Below are positions 55,151 through 64,000 of a DNA stretch of 64,000 bases, piece by piece. A program made the position numbers and the translations under genes. The notes beneath the pieces were generated by a model that was not told the origin of the DNA, searched no databases, and was given only the letters and a program-made list of their open reading frames with translations. Within the stretch, counting starts at the first letter, position 1; each line of letters starts with the position of its first letter. Origin of the DNA: Gonatopus flavifemur (Eukaryota; Arthropoda; Insecta; Hymenoptera; Dryinidae); NCBI GenBank assembly GCA_018340375.1, contig JAFFJZ010000014.1:3224001-3288000 (forward strand), in the 5' to 3' direction.

Positions 55151-55156
55151 AATAAA
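55151..55156 (+). terminator. polyadenylation signal of the SH3BP5-like gene
   Basis: AATAAA about 245 bp after the stop codon in AT-rich sequence on the coding strand. Confidence 0.5.
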
Positions 55157-56169
55157 AATTTTTGTGTGTTCGGAATGTTCAATACATGTAGAAAATGGAT
55201 ACTAATAAAAACAGTTCATGAGTTTGTGAACATGGTTCAGTTCCTTATAAATGAAATCATTTAATATGGAATTTTTAACGTTGTATCGCTCAATCAATGC
55301 ATTTCATCAATTTGTTTGATAACAATGGTGTAAATTTGCCTCTTTGGAATAACATTAAATATAGAGAAATGTAGAAGAGTGGAGTGAATTTTGATTCATC
55401 ATTACTGCATTAGAACCTCTCTATGATGTTCTCATCATCGTCATTATTTATTTATGGTTGGATGTCTTATAGATATCTTGAACAACTTATAAAAGCATTT
55501 TTTCCTCATTTTTTACACTTTGAAATTTTTTGTTCCCAATTGTCCTTGAAAGCGTAATTGGCCAATTCTAATAACATCAATTCTTCCTCAAGGGTATTTC
55601 GGAACAATTTGCAATGAATGAGATTCATATCAAATACTGTTTCATAATTATTTATGTCACTGTAGTATTACTTTATCAATTTGAGGGTGTGCACTTTGTT
55701 TCACAAGTCTAAAATTTTCATTTGTTTTGATATCAATTAATTTACTGGAAATTTGTGTGCTTTTTCATAGGCTTGGATTCCCTTGTGCTTAAAAATGATG
55801 TGATATTAGTAAATTGTCTTAATAACTGTGCATACTTTTCATTTTTTCTTAATTTGTACCTATATAATCAATTAGGAAATTTGAGGATTGAATTTACTAG
55901 ATTTAATCAATTTACTTGCAATTGAAGGATGAATTTTTTGCCTTTTTCATTGAAATCAGTCATTCATTTGAGATGTCAATATCCAGTCATGATCGAATAG
56001 CTTGAAATTCTGCTTCCTGCTTAAGGAATTTGTAAAATAATAAGAATATAAATAGCGAATGTTGTTTTAAAATTACACATTTTTTATAAAATAAAATAGA
56101 ATATCAATGTCTCTTGGACACATGTTTTTGTTCATCCTCAAGATACTTTCATGAAGTTCATAGCAGTTT
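55157..56169. other. no feature recognised
   Basis: AT-rich sequence; possibly longer 3' UTR of the upstream gene, otherwise nothing supportable. Confidence 0.35.
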
Positions 56170-56418
56170 CCCAGACAGCACAAATTTTTGATTGTCTCAA
56201 AGATCTCCACTGGATGTCTTGAAGATGTCTTATGCCACCATTTTCACTGTCTTTAACATATCTTCGGTTAAGAAATCTAAAAGGTGTCTTCAGATCTCTT
56301 TTAAACGTTGAAATACTTACTGCAGATATCTTAGATACAGTGAAAACTGTTGCATAAGACATCTTTAAGATATCCAGTGGAAATCTTTTAGACAATGACA
56401 AATTTTTGATTGTCTGGG
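56170..56418. repeat. CCCAGACAGCAC hairpin MITE
   Basis: The left CCCAGACAGCACAAATTTTT mirrors the right AAATTTTTGATTGTCTGGG, and the arms stay complementary through CCACTGGATGTCTTGAAGAT and TCTTATGCCACCATTTTCAC. Confidence 0.85.
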
Positions 56419-56721
56419 TTCTTTTTTCACTATATAAGTACGGACTACTAGTGGCTACCCCCTCCTCCGAAAATGAGATAAAATGTATCCGCAACATTCA
56501 ACGAGATAATTCGATATTTAAGTTCCGCTCATGAACCAAAAACGCGGCAATTCAAAAACTGAATTACGTATTTGTATGAAATGTGAATATAAATTTTTGG
56601 TTAGATCTCAATAAATTTGAAAATATGTTCAACGTGATCAATTATTCAAATCTTCGAAGTAAAACAATGAACAATGGTAAAAAGCAGTAATTTTGGAGTA
56701 TAGTTGTTTCAGGGTTTCCAC

Positions 56722-56868
56722 TCCCTGGTGAAAATTTCCGCCCGTTGGAAGCGAACTTTGAAACAAATGAAGCGTAAAATGTTTCAATTTCCGCTCCTTT
56801 CGCGCTTAGATACTTTTTCATTTACTCTCCCGTGTCGCTTCATACCTTTCTTACGCTCCCATTTTCAC
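56722..56868. repeat. CCCTGGTGAAAAT hairpin
   Basis: CCCTGGTGAAAATTTCCGC on the left is the near complement of GCTCCCATTTTCACTGGG on the right. AGGGTTTCYAC occurs on both sides of it and may be its target duplication. Confidence 0.55.
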
Positions 56869-57278
56869 TGGGCAGGGTTTCTACAATCCTTGAAAACCTG
56901 GGAATCTCCTGGAATTTTATTTGATCTCCTGGAATTTCTTTATGAATCCTGGAAATCCATGATTTCTTATGAGAAAATTTTTTTGGTGAAAAATATAGTC
57001 ATTCCAATACGATTTGATGGTTTTTGTCAGGAACAACAATCATATTCTCATGTATTCATTGATTCATTAGTATATTCATATTGATCAATAATTCAGTGTG
57101 CAAATGACAAATAATTTTATGCATAATAACAATTGAAATTTTATATCATGTTCCGATTTGGACTTCCGGGTTGACAGGTGCGTGTGAGTAGTGAGTTAGT
57201 GGCAGGTTAAAGTTTCGAGTGAATATGAGAGGGTAAATAAAGCAGGAGAAATTGTTAGTGGAGTGGAGGTAAGGGTGG

Positions 57279-57482
57279 CAGTGATCTCAGAATGCGGGAG
57301 CTGGCGGCCCCCACCATGCGGTCGGTGGGACACTAACACTGTCTCACCGCGCGTTCGTATGAGAAAGAAAGCAAGTGTAGAATATAGACCTTCTCTGTTC
57401 ACACGGACACGCGATGAAACAGTATTAGTGTACCACCGACCGCGTGGTGGGGGCCGCCAGCTCCCGCATTCTGGGATCACTG
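57279..57482. mobile_element. hAT-type MITE in the LINE leader
   Basis: 204 bp, ends CAGTGATCTCAGAATGCGGG and complement, exact 8-bp duplication AAGGGTGG (57271-57278, 57483-57490). GC-rich arms include GCTGGCGGCCCCCACCA. Loosely related in its ends to the CAGTGATGCC family. Confidence 0.9.
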
Positions 57483-58125
57483 AAGGGTGGTGTTAAAAGT
57501 GTAGGTGTTTTCGGTGGAGTTTTAGCGTGAGGAGGTGTGTAGGAGGAGTTGAAAAAGAAAATATAGAAGGTAGAAACGTGGTGGAGAAGAGGAAGAGAGG
57601 AGAAGGGAAGGTAAGTAGAGAGAAGAAGGAAATTGGTGGTGGCGCATAGGATTGAGAGGTGGAGCAGATAGTGGAAAAAAGAGTAGACGTGAGGATAAGG
57701 TAGGGAGAAGTCTAGTGAAGAGGATAGTGGCGGCATCGGACGGAGAATTGGAGAGGAAAAAAATTAAGAGAGTAGAGAAAGGGCAGTTAGAATCAGACGA
57801 GAAGGCAGGGACAGTAGGAAACAGTGAGTCGGGATCAGACAGGAAAATAGAGGAAGGAGAAAAGACAGAGGTATGGTCAGACAAGCAGATAAAGGAGTGA
57901 GGGTCGGGGATAGGTCGGACAGAGGAAGGAAAAGGGTTAGTTGTGATAGAGGGTGAGAAGGCAGAGAGAGGGAGAGGAAAAAAAGAGGAAATGAAGGAGA
58001 AGGAAGGAGAGGAGATATGGTCAACGCCAACGGGAGGAGGAGATAAGGGGAAGACAGTTTGAAGGAGAGGAAGACCGAGTAGCGCAGCAAGGTTAGGGAG
58101 AGAGAGGAGTGGGAGTCTAGGGAAT

Positions 58126-59247
58126 TTGGAAGGGATTGAGGAGTTCTGGAAGAGGAAGAGAGAAGAGGAAGAAGAAGGGAATAGGATAAGGATATTTCGG
58201 AGGAAGGATAAGGTGGAGAGATCCCCGGAGGAGAAGAGGATGAGAGAGGCAGGTGAGAAGGGAGAGATAATGAGGATGATGGAGGAGCTTGGGAGGGGTA
58301 TCAAAGAAATTAACGAGAAAATAGATAGGAATTATGAAGGGATGAGAAAGGAGATGGAGAAAATAAGTGAAAGACAGAGTAGGGCGGAGGAGTCATGGAG
58401 ATTGGAAAAAGAGGAACTCAGGGACAGGATGAACAAAGTGGACGAGCAGAATGGGGAATGTAGAGAGGAGAAGAGGAAGCTGGAGGGCTTGAAGAATAAG
58501 GTAGAGGGGTGAGAGCAAAAGATTAAAGGAAAAGAAGAAGAGAGGAAAGTGGGGGAGGTTCAGGTCTTAGAGAGTGGGGTGGGGGGGCGCAGATTGAGGA
58601 GATTGGTAAAAGGCTCGAAGAATTAGAGAGGAGAAGCAAGAGAACAGGGGATAGAGGAAGGGTGGGGGTGCACGGTCACTTGGAAGTCGGGGAGGGGGTA
58701 GATAGGAGAGTGAGGAAGATGGGAAGGGAAATGGAATTTAAAGAAAGAGAGAAGAGAGGAGGAAAAATGGAGTGGTGAAAGGTTTAGAAGGGAAAAAGAG
58801 TACGAAGGAGGGACGAGGGAGATAATGGAGAAATTGGGAGTGGAGGGACGAATAGAAAATATCAAGGTTTCAGGATTAGGTGGAAGGAATAGTAGAAGAA
58901 TGATGGTAATTCAATTCCAGTCGATAGAGGAAAAGGAGAAGGTGATGAGAAGGAAGGGGATAATAAAGGGTAGAGAGGAAAGAATAGAAGAGGACTACAC
59001 ATGGAAGGAAAGGAAGATGATGGAGAGAGTGAGGGAAATAGGATTCAAATTGAAGAAAAGCGGGAAAAGGGCGTGGGTAGGATATGGAAGAATTTGGATA
59101 GATGGGAAATGGTGGAAATGGGATGAGGAAGAGAAAAAACTAAGGAGTAGAGGAGAGTACTTTGGAGGAATTGAGGAAGTGGCAGAAGAAGGGAAAGAGA
59201 AGGGTTTTCGGACGAGACAGGGGAAGAGGAAAGGAGGAGAATCATGA
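58126..59247 (+). pseudogene. LINE ORF1 remnants (coiled coil and C-terminal domain)
   Basis: One open piece at 58126-58512 encodes a highly charged coiled coil (MRMMEELGRGIKEINEKIDR). A second at 58825-59247 encodes a C-terminal domain with KVMRRKGIIKG, DYTWKERKMMERV and WVGYGRIWIDGKWWKW, as in ORF1 proteins of insect LINEs. Stops and shifts between them show decay. The last codon overlaps the ORF2 start as ATGA. Confidence 0.65.
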
Positions 59248-59683
59248 TGATAGGAAAGAAGAAAAAGAAGGGGAGACGGAAGGAGAAAAAAAGGGATGAG
59301 GGGGGGTTAAGAATAGGTTTTTTGAACGCAGCAGGTGTGGGAGGAAAAAAAGAGGATTTCTGGGAAAGTGTGGAGGAATGGGATGTGGTAGGACTAACGG
59401 AAACGTGGATTGAAGAGAAAGGGTGGGGGAAATTGGAGGGGAAACTGCCGAAAGGATATGAATGGGAGGTGCAGTGCGCGAAAAGGAGGGATAGGAAAGG
59501 GAGAGCCATGGGGGGAATGATGCTGGAGATTAGGAAAGGCTTGGAGGGGGGCGGAGAAGGTGTGGAAAAGGAGGAGGAGGAGGGGGTGATGGTTAGGAGA
59601 ATTCATTGGAAGGGTGAAACATGGGATTTGGTGTTGATATATTCGGACGGGGATATAAAGGAGAAAATGGAGGAAGTGAGAGA
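59244..59683 (+). pseudogene. LINE ORF2 start: truncated APE endonuclease
   Basis: From ATG at 59244 (overlapping the ORF1 TGA) the frame encodes a basic leader, then LRIGFLNAAGV, VVGLTETWIEEKGW and a segment ending WDLVLIYSDGD, the opening motifs of an APE-type endonuclease. The GGDFNA box, reverse transcriptase and 3' end are absent because the insertion stops at 59683; codons beyond that point read flanking DNA. Confidence 0.75.
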
Positions 59684-59760
59684 ATATCATGTTCCGATTC
59701 ATTCTACAGTCATAATAATTGTTTTTTTCTACTGGTCTCTATTGATTTCTATACGTATAT

Positions 59761-59880
59761 ATTGAATGTCGATACCCACGTTCCAATACGTCTTATCCCA
59801 CCTCTAGAAAATTTTCCAGGAAGTGGTGCCAGTAGGTGCACAGGACGTATTAGAACGTGGATATCGATATACAATTCAAT
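59761..59880. repeat. 120-bp hairpin beside the truncated LINE
   Basis: ATTGAATGTCGATACCCACG at the left is the near complement of CGTGGATATCGATATACAAT and following bases at the right; CCAATACGTC pairs with GACGTATTAG. Confidence 0.65.
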
Positions 59881-59996
59881 GCTATAACCGTGTGCCCAAT
59901 TGAGCATTGAGTCGCCATAATTCAATTGCTTAAAGCAGACAAAGGATCGTGGCAGATTTAGATACCCATATCGCTCAAGAGTTCCTGCAGAGAGCT

Positions 59997-60183
59997 CCCA
60001 TTATGCTAATCAATATGGATTCATTATGAATATTCTGAATCCAAAATGAACGCTCGATTAACAAGTTAATGTTCAGAAAGAATTCATATCGAGATTTCAG
60101 AATAAATTCTGCGGGGATTCAATGCGTTTTCATTCTAAATTCGAAATATTCGCAAAGAATACATATTGACTAACATAACGGGG
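59997..60183. repeat. CCCATTATGCTAATC hairpin MITE
   Basis: CCCATTATGCTAATCAATAT opposite ATATTGACTAACATAACGGG, with ATTCATTATGAAT-like words inside. Confidence 0.6.
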
Positions 60184-60916
60184 ACTATTCAAGAGGTTTT
60201 TACGAAGTCTTCATAAATTCAAATTCACCATTGGTGTTGGCTGGGTATTGAATTAAGTAAAAGCTCAAAATACTGACCGAAAATATAAAATGATCCTTTT
60301 CTTGTCATGAGCTAAGTTCGTTTACCGATGTCCCAAGTTACCCCAACTCGCTCCAAGTATTTTGGATTCGCTACTTCCAGTTTAAGCAACGAAATGATTG
60401 GTTTGGTACAAGTTGGAGCAACTCAGAGCACGTAGAACGAACGAACCTATAATATGAGAGAGAATGATGAACTATTTAGAGAAAAGAGAAAGGGTGATAT
60501 CAGTTGAATGTTTTCAACCTTCTTCAAAATATTGAACAAAAGATCTATTTTTCGTATGCAAGGTGATTCAGAACTCGCGCACCGTACTTCACACGCATAT
60601 TCTTCAGTCAAAATTCAATAATTTCCTGTTGAAAAAAAAATGTTTTTGGGGGCTTAGTTTTTGACGTACGAACATTTTTAGATTTTTTTACAAATCCGAA
60701 TAACTCGGGAGCATTGTGTGCTACAAACCTCAACTTGACACCATCGGCTCAGTTGGAAAACGGCAGATTTCTGGAGAGAACATTGAAGTATTCTGTTGTT
60801 ATGAATAAACAAAATTCGTATTTGTGGTGTTCAGAAATAAGTATCAGGTTTTTTTGACACCAGGTTATCTTTAATGGGGGGAAACAACCAAATCCCTTTT
60901 GAATTTAATTGATTAA

Positions 60917-61010
60917 GGGGTTACTAGCGCTTACCAACAGAGCACGTTGGATAGAAAAGGACACGCCTATACGATAGAAAGAGAGGTTTGGTACCATCGC
61001 TAGTATCCCG
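60917..61010. repeat. TTAA-flanked hairpin (GGTTACTAGCG family)
   Basis: 94 bp between TTAA at 60913-60916 and 61011-61014: GGGGTTACTAGCG opposite CGCTAGTATCCCG, loop with GATAGAAAGAGAGG. Same family as 48724-48816. Confidence 0.85.
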
Positions 61011-62196
61011 TTAAGAATCACAGGATTAGTTGAGCGGGAGGCTCCTCCCCCTACAGGAAGGTTTGTTCAATTATCAAAAGTGAATCGGATAGGTAACTCA
61101 TCGAAACAAAAGTTGGAAAATTTGGGAATGCTAAACTTACTTGTATTTCTAATCTTCTTAGGTACAAATCTCCTCTCTCCCTCTTTCTATAGGTCCCGTC
61201 GCTCGCTCGTCTCTCTTCGGTCTTCGAATGTTGCCAACACACACTCACTCCATGGTATTAAAGTCAATATAACAAGTATCGATTACCTTTTTTGAAGAAT
61301 CGTTCAGGAAAACAAAATGATAATCGATAACAGTAATACTCGACGAATACACGTTATAATAAAACTAGAACTTGAAATTAAAACAATGGTATTGATGCAC
61401 GTGAGAAAGTTCTAAGTTGGGCACGAAGACTTGACCCGCGTGGACTCTGTAACACCCGCGTAACTCACGACTTGGTAGGCGTACGCAAAGTGAAGTTTTT
61501 GTGTTCTTCACCTTCCTCGCCAACTTCGACATCCTACCCTCGAACTTGAAGGCGTGTCAAACTTGACGAATTGTCCTTATGAGCGATGACTGCTAAGTAT
61601 GCATTTTTTTGCACGGAAGGCCCAACCCATGATGGAAGGCCCACTGCAATGGCCGACTCTTGAATTTTCTCACGTACGATGTGAGAAAGAAATTGTAATA
61701 GGATATTAGATGCTGATGAAAGTATAGAAGAGATGATAAATGAAGAATGAAGCTATTGTATCCTGATGAAGTTCGAAGAATTCTATATGCTGACTCACTG
61801 TACTGTATACTGAGGTTGGATAATATTTTATTTCCCCGAATAAATAAAGAAGAATGAATTTGAAAGCATATAACTATTGAATTAAGAGATTAAATTAATT
61901 TTTTTCAAATTGCATCATATAGTATTGATCAAAGTTTTCTATGGCAATGATTGAGTACTAAAATCAAGCAATGTTAATTACGCAAGGAAGTTGAATGCAA
62001 CATATTTATGATCAATGTACTTGGATTCATATTATCGAACTTCATCAGAAAAAGCTATAGAGTGGAGAGATACGATTTTATTCTATTTCATCGCTTTTTT
62101 TGGTCAAAGCCTCAATCGTGGGAAGAGATTTGAAAGAGTCGAAAAACGTTTGGAAATGAGAGGTTTATCATAGGATATAGAATTTACATTTCATTA

Positions 62197-62214
62197 CCCC
62201 CCCCCCCCCCCCCC
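62197..62214. repeat. C18 homopolymer
   Basis: Eighteen consecutive C, followed by TCCCCTCCCTCC. The G-rich complement could form a quadruplex; the length may also be an assembly approximation. Confidence 0.9.
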
Positions 62215-62767
62215 TCCCCTCCCTCCATCGAGAGATCCAACTATGAAACGAGAGTTTTCAAAATGCTTGCACATTGGATTGTCAAAGCTGATTCTCCCGC
62301 TGACAACCGTAACGAAATGTCAATTCACATACTTATAGAATAATTAGAAGAAGAAGGCTGTAGTAAGTGGAAGCTTTTGTATGGGGTTGTTTTACAACGG
62401 CCTGCTAGCACGAACCTGACCGACCAAATGTTTCTTTCTTCAATCTTTGTTCAATTTTTTTGCCAGAGATCAGCCGTTTTCCAACTTGACCGATAGTATG
62501 AAGTTTGTAGCACACAATGCTTTTGAGTTATTTGGATTCTTTCAAAAATCTGAAAATGCTCGGATCTCAAAAATTAAGCCTCAAAAAAATTCTTTGGATG
62601 AGAAATTTTTGAATTTTGACTGAAGAATATGTCTATGAAGTACGGTGCGCGAATTCTGAATCATCCTGTATGAAAATATTTCTACATCATCGTACCACTA
62701 AACTTTGATTCGTTTCTTGACACGAAATCAGAACTAAGAATGAAAACACATGTTGCGTTACTTGCAC

Positions 62768-62872
62768 TACAATAGACTCTCTGAATGTGTCCTTCGACCT
62801 CTCTTTCTAACTTTCCGTCATGTGGAATGTTGGAAAGAGAGGTTGGTGGACACATTCGGAGAGTCTACTGTA
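62768..62872. repeat. 105-bp hairpin
   Basis: TACAATAGACTCTCTGAATG pairs with CATTCGGAGAGTCTACTGTA, and TGTCCTTCGACCTCTCTTTC with GAAAGAGAGGTTGGTGGACA. Confidence 0.75.
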
Positions 62873-63382
62873 CTGTGACATAGTTTATATCCACACAGCA
62901 CGCCGGTCCCGATGTATTTATAAAGAATTCTTTATGGTTTCATTGTGGGATTCTCCAAGAGTCCCCGTATGATAGTTCAGAATGAGATCTTTATGAATCC
63001 CTGGTATTCAAAACGAATTCTCAAGAATTCATTATGAATCCTTTCAGAACTAGCATAACGAGAGTTCATTTGGAATATGCCGGTGGGGATATTCCCAGAT
63101 GCAATGTATTCTTTGCACGGAAATAATTGTATTGGGAGTACAAATTAATTCGGTCCGTTTTTTGACAGTTGAAGATGCGTTTATTCCAGAAGAACATGAG
63201 TTATCAAATTAATCAAAGTATCGTTCACTGCTGACTATCACTTTTTTCCATCTTTCGGGTAATTTCCGAATCCCGTTACGGAAAAACGTCTCGTCTGTCG
63301 AGGCGATCCACAGTGGGCCGAAATCCACAAAAAGTGCTCAAAACTATAAGACGTTGTCTGATTCATGCATTGTTCTGGACTA

Positions 63383-63625
63383 AGGGGTTTTGGGGATCGC
63401 TGATTACGAATCTGTAGTCAGATTCTCCGAATTCAAGATGGCGGATCCAATATGGCGGACGAAAATGTCAAAATCACTTCGATTTGCCTAAAACTCATTC
63501 CGGGGGAGTTTTTCGGATCGTTGATTACGAATCTGCAGTCAGATTTTCAGAATTCAAGATGGCGGATCCAATATGACGGACGAAAATGTCAAAATCACTC
63601 CAATTTGCCTGAATCTTACAAAATG
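63383..63625. repeat. 121-bp tandem duplication
   Basis: GATTACGAATCTGTAGTCAG at 63402 recurs as GATTACGAATCTGCAGTCAG at 63523; both are followed by AATTCAAGATGGCGGATCCA and GGACGAAAATGTCAAAATCA. About two copies are present. Confidence 0.88.
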
Positions 63626-63797
63626 AGCTTACAAAAATTTGATAAGTACACTATACTGAATGTGGCCGTATTATAGTGGGTTCGTGAACGTATTATGAAA
63701 TCACGAGATCAGGGTTACGTTCCTTTATTTTTACTCGGGTAATTCAGTTGAATCCAGAATCATTGGATCATCTGTAGAGAAATCACATATCATATAG

Positions 63798-63899
63798 TGG
63801 AGTAGTTGACAACTTCACAACCCCCCAACGGTTCTTTCCCCAAGCTTTCCGAGGACGGTGAAAAACAGTGAGGAGTTGTGAAGTTGTCTACGTATTCCA
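63798..63899. repeat. 102-bp hairpin
   Basis: TGGAGTAGTTGACAACTTCA opposite TGAAGTTGTCTACGTATTCC, with CAACCCCCC and its partial complement inside. Confidence 0.7.
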
Positions 63900-64000
63900 C
63901 CATACAATATTCCTCTCCTCCACAGATGGTCCAATAAGAATGGAATTTACTACATTCCAGGGGCAAGAAAGGGGGAACGTACCCCAGTGCTTGAAATTGG

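Larger units (their letters stand above)
57159..59683 (+). mobile_element. purine-rich LINE copy, 3'-truncated, with 16-bp target duplication
   Basis: A perfect 16-bp duplication ATATCATGTTCCGATT (57143-57158 and 59684-59699) encloses a 5' leader (GGACTTCCGGGTTGACAGG), ORF1 pieces and the first part of an ORF2 endonuclease. The copy ends inside the endonuclease coding sequence with no 3' UTR or tail. The + strand from about 57500 onward is strongly purine-biased. A hAT-type MITE is inserted in the leader. Confidence 0.82.
60559..62668. mobile_element. long-TIR element, CAAGGTGATTCAG ends
   Basis: The left 230 bp (GATTCAGAACTCGCGCACCG, then TTCAGTCAAAATTCAA) and the right 230 bp (ending GCGCGAATTCTGAATCATCC TG) are inverted copies, diverged. 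TA or TATG borders the ends. It contains a TTAA hairpin (60917-61010) and a poly-C tract; no transposase is seen. Related right-arm sequence occurs at 46318-47041. Confidence 0.65.

Noticed and set aside
56704..57084. 126-codon plus-strand frame
   Set aside because: It overlaps a hairpin at 56722-56868 and has no domain-like features.
57522..58304. Long minus-strand open frame of Ser/Pro/Phe/Leu composition
   Set aside because: It is the complement of the purine-rich LINE ORF1 strand; its low-complexity composition follows from the purine skew.

Overview
The window looks like transposon-dense, AT-rich insect nuclear DNA. GT-AG introns, AATAAA sites, many insect-type DNA transposons and one recognisable animal gene all point to an arthropod. 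A hymenopteran is plausible, but the species cannot be fixed from sequence alone. There is no sign of bacterial, organellar or viral organisation. The only confident conserved host gene is the 3' part of an SH3BP5/parcas-type gene (50357-54907, + strand, six visible exons, first exon not seen). Two further long coding units may be domesticated or still mobile: an intact 1031-codon Mutator-like transposase/YqaJ nuclease fusion (24415-27510, +) and a pogo/Tigger (jerky-like) transposase broken at one homopolymer (30174-31773, -).

Layout. 1-7563: a decayed P-element/THAP9-like transposase gene with its exons still readable, holding a hAT-type MITE inside one exon and a full mariner inside an intron. 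9153-10339: an internally deleted mariner of another type. 10952-12983: a Tc1/mariner-related element with a DD41D transposase and roughly 390-440 bp inverted ends. 13555-20922 (-): a second P-like gene, also broken, with a second near-identical mariner (17002-18295) in an intron, a tandemly duplicated exon, nested hairpin MITEs, and a THAP-domain exon at its upstream end. 21585-23436: a TA-flanked element made of two 750-bp arms about 99.5% identical. 32231-37335: a full-length LINE bounded by a 13-bp target duplication. 37445-39122: a hAT-type non-autonomous element with internal 268-bp tandem units. 40859-49230: almost continuous MITEs, hairpins and tandem repeats, nested up to three deep. 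51412-53393: a hAT-type element filling an intron of the SH3BP5-like gene. 57159-59683: a second, purine-rich LINE copy that has a 16-bp target duplication but ends inside its endonuclease domain. 59761-63899: more hairpins, a long-TIR element and a 121-bp tandem duplication.

Many calls rest on target-site duplications that can be read directly: 8-bp duplications for hAT-type elements, TA for mariner-like ones, TTAA for a set of 90-175 bp hairpins, and 13 or 16 bp for the LINEs. The order of several insertions can be read because excising the inner element at its duplication restores the outer palindrome or reading frame. The most interesting items are the transposase-YqaJ fusion with an altered nuclease motif, the TTAA-flanked hairpins including a four-fold tandem palindrome array, a possible -1 slippery site joining the two LINE ORFs, and a 3'-truncated LINE copy with a perfect target duplication.
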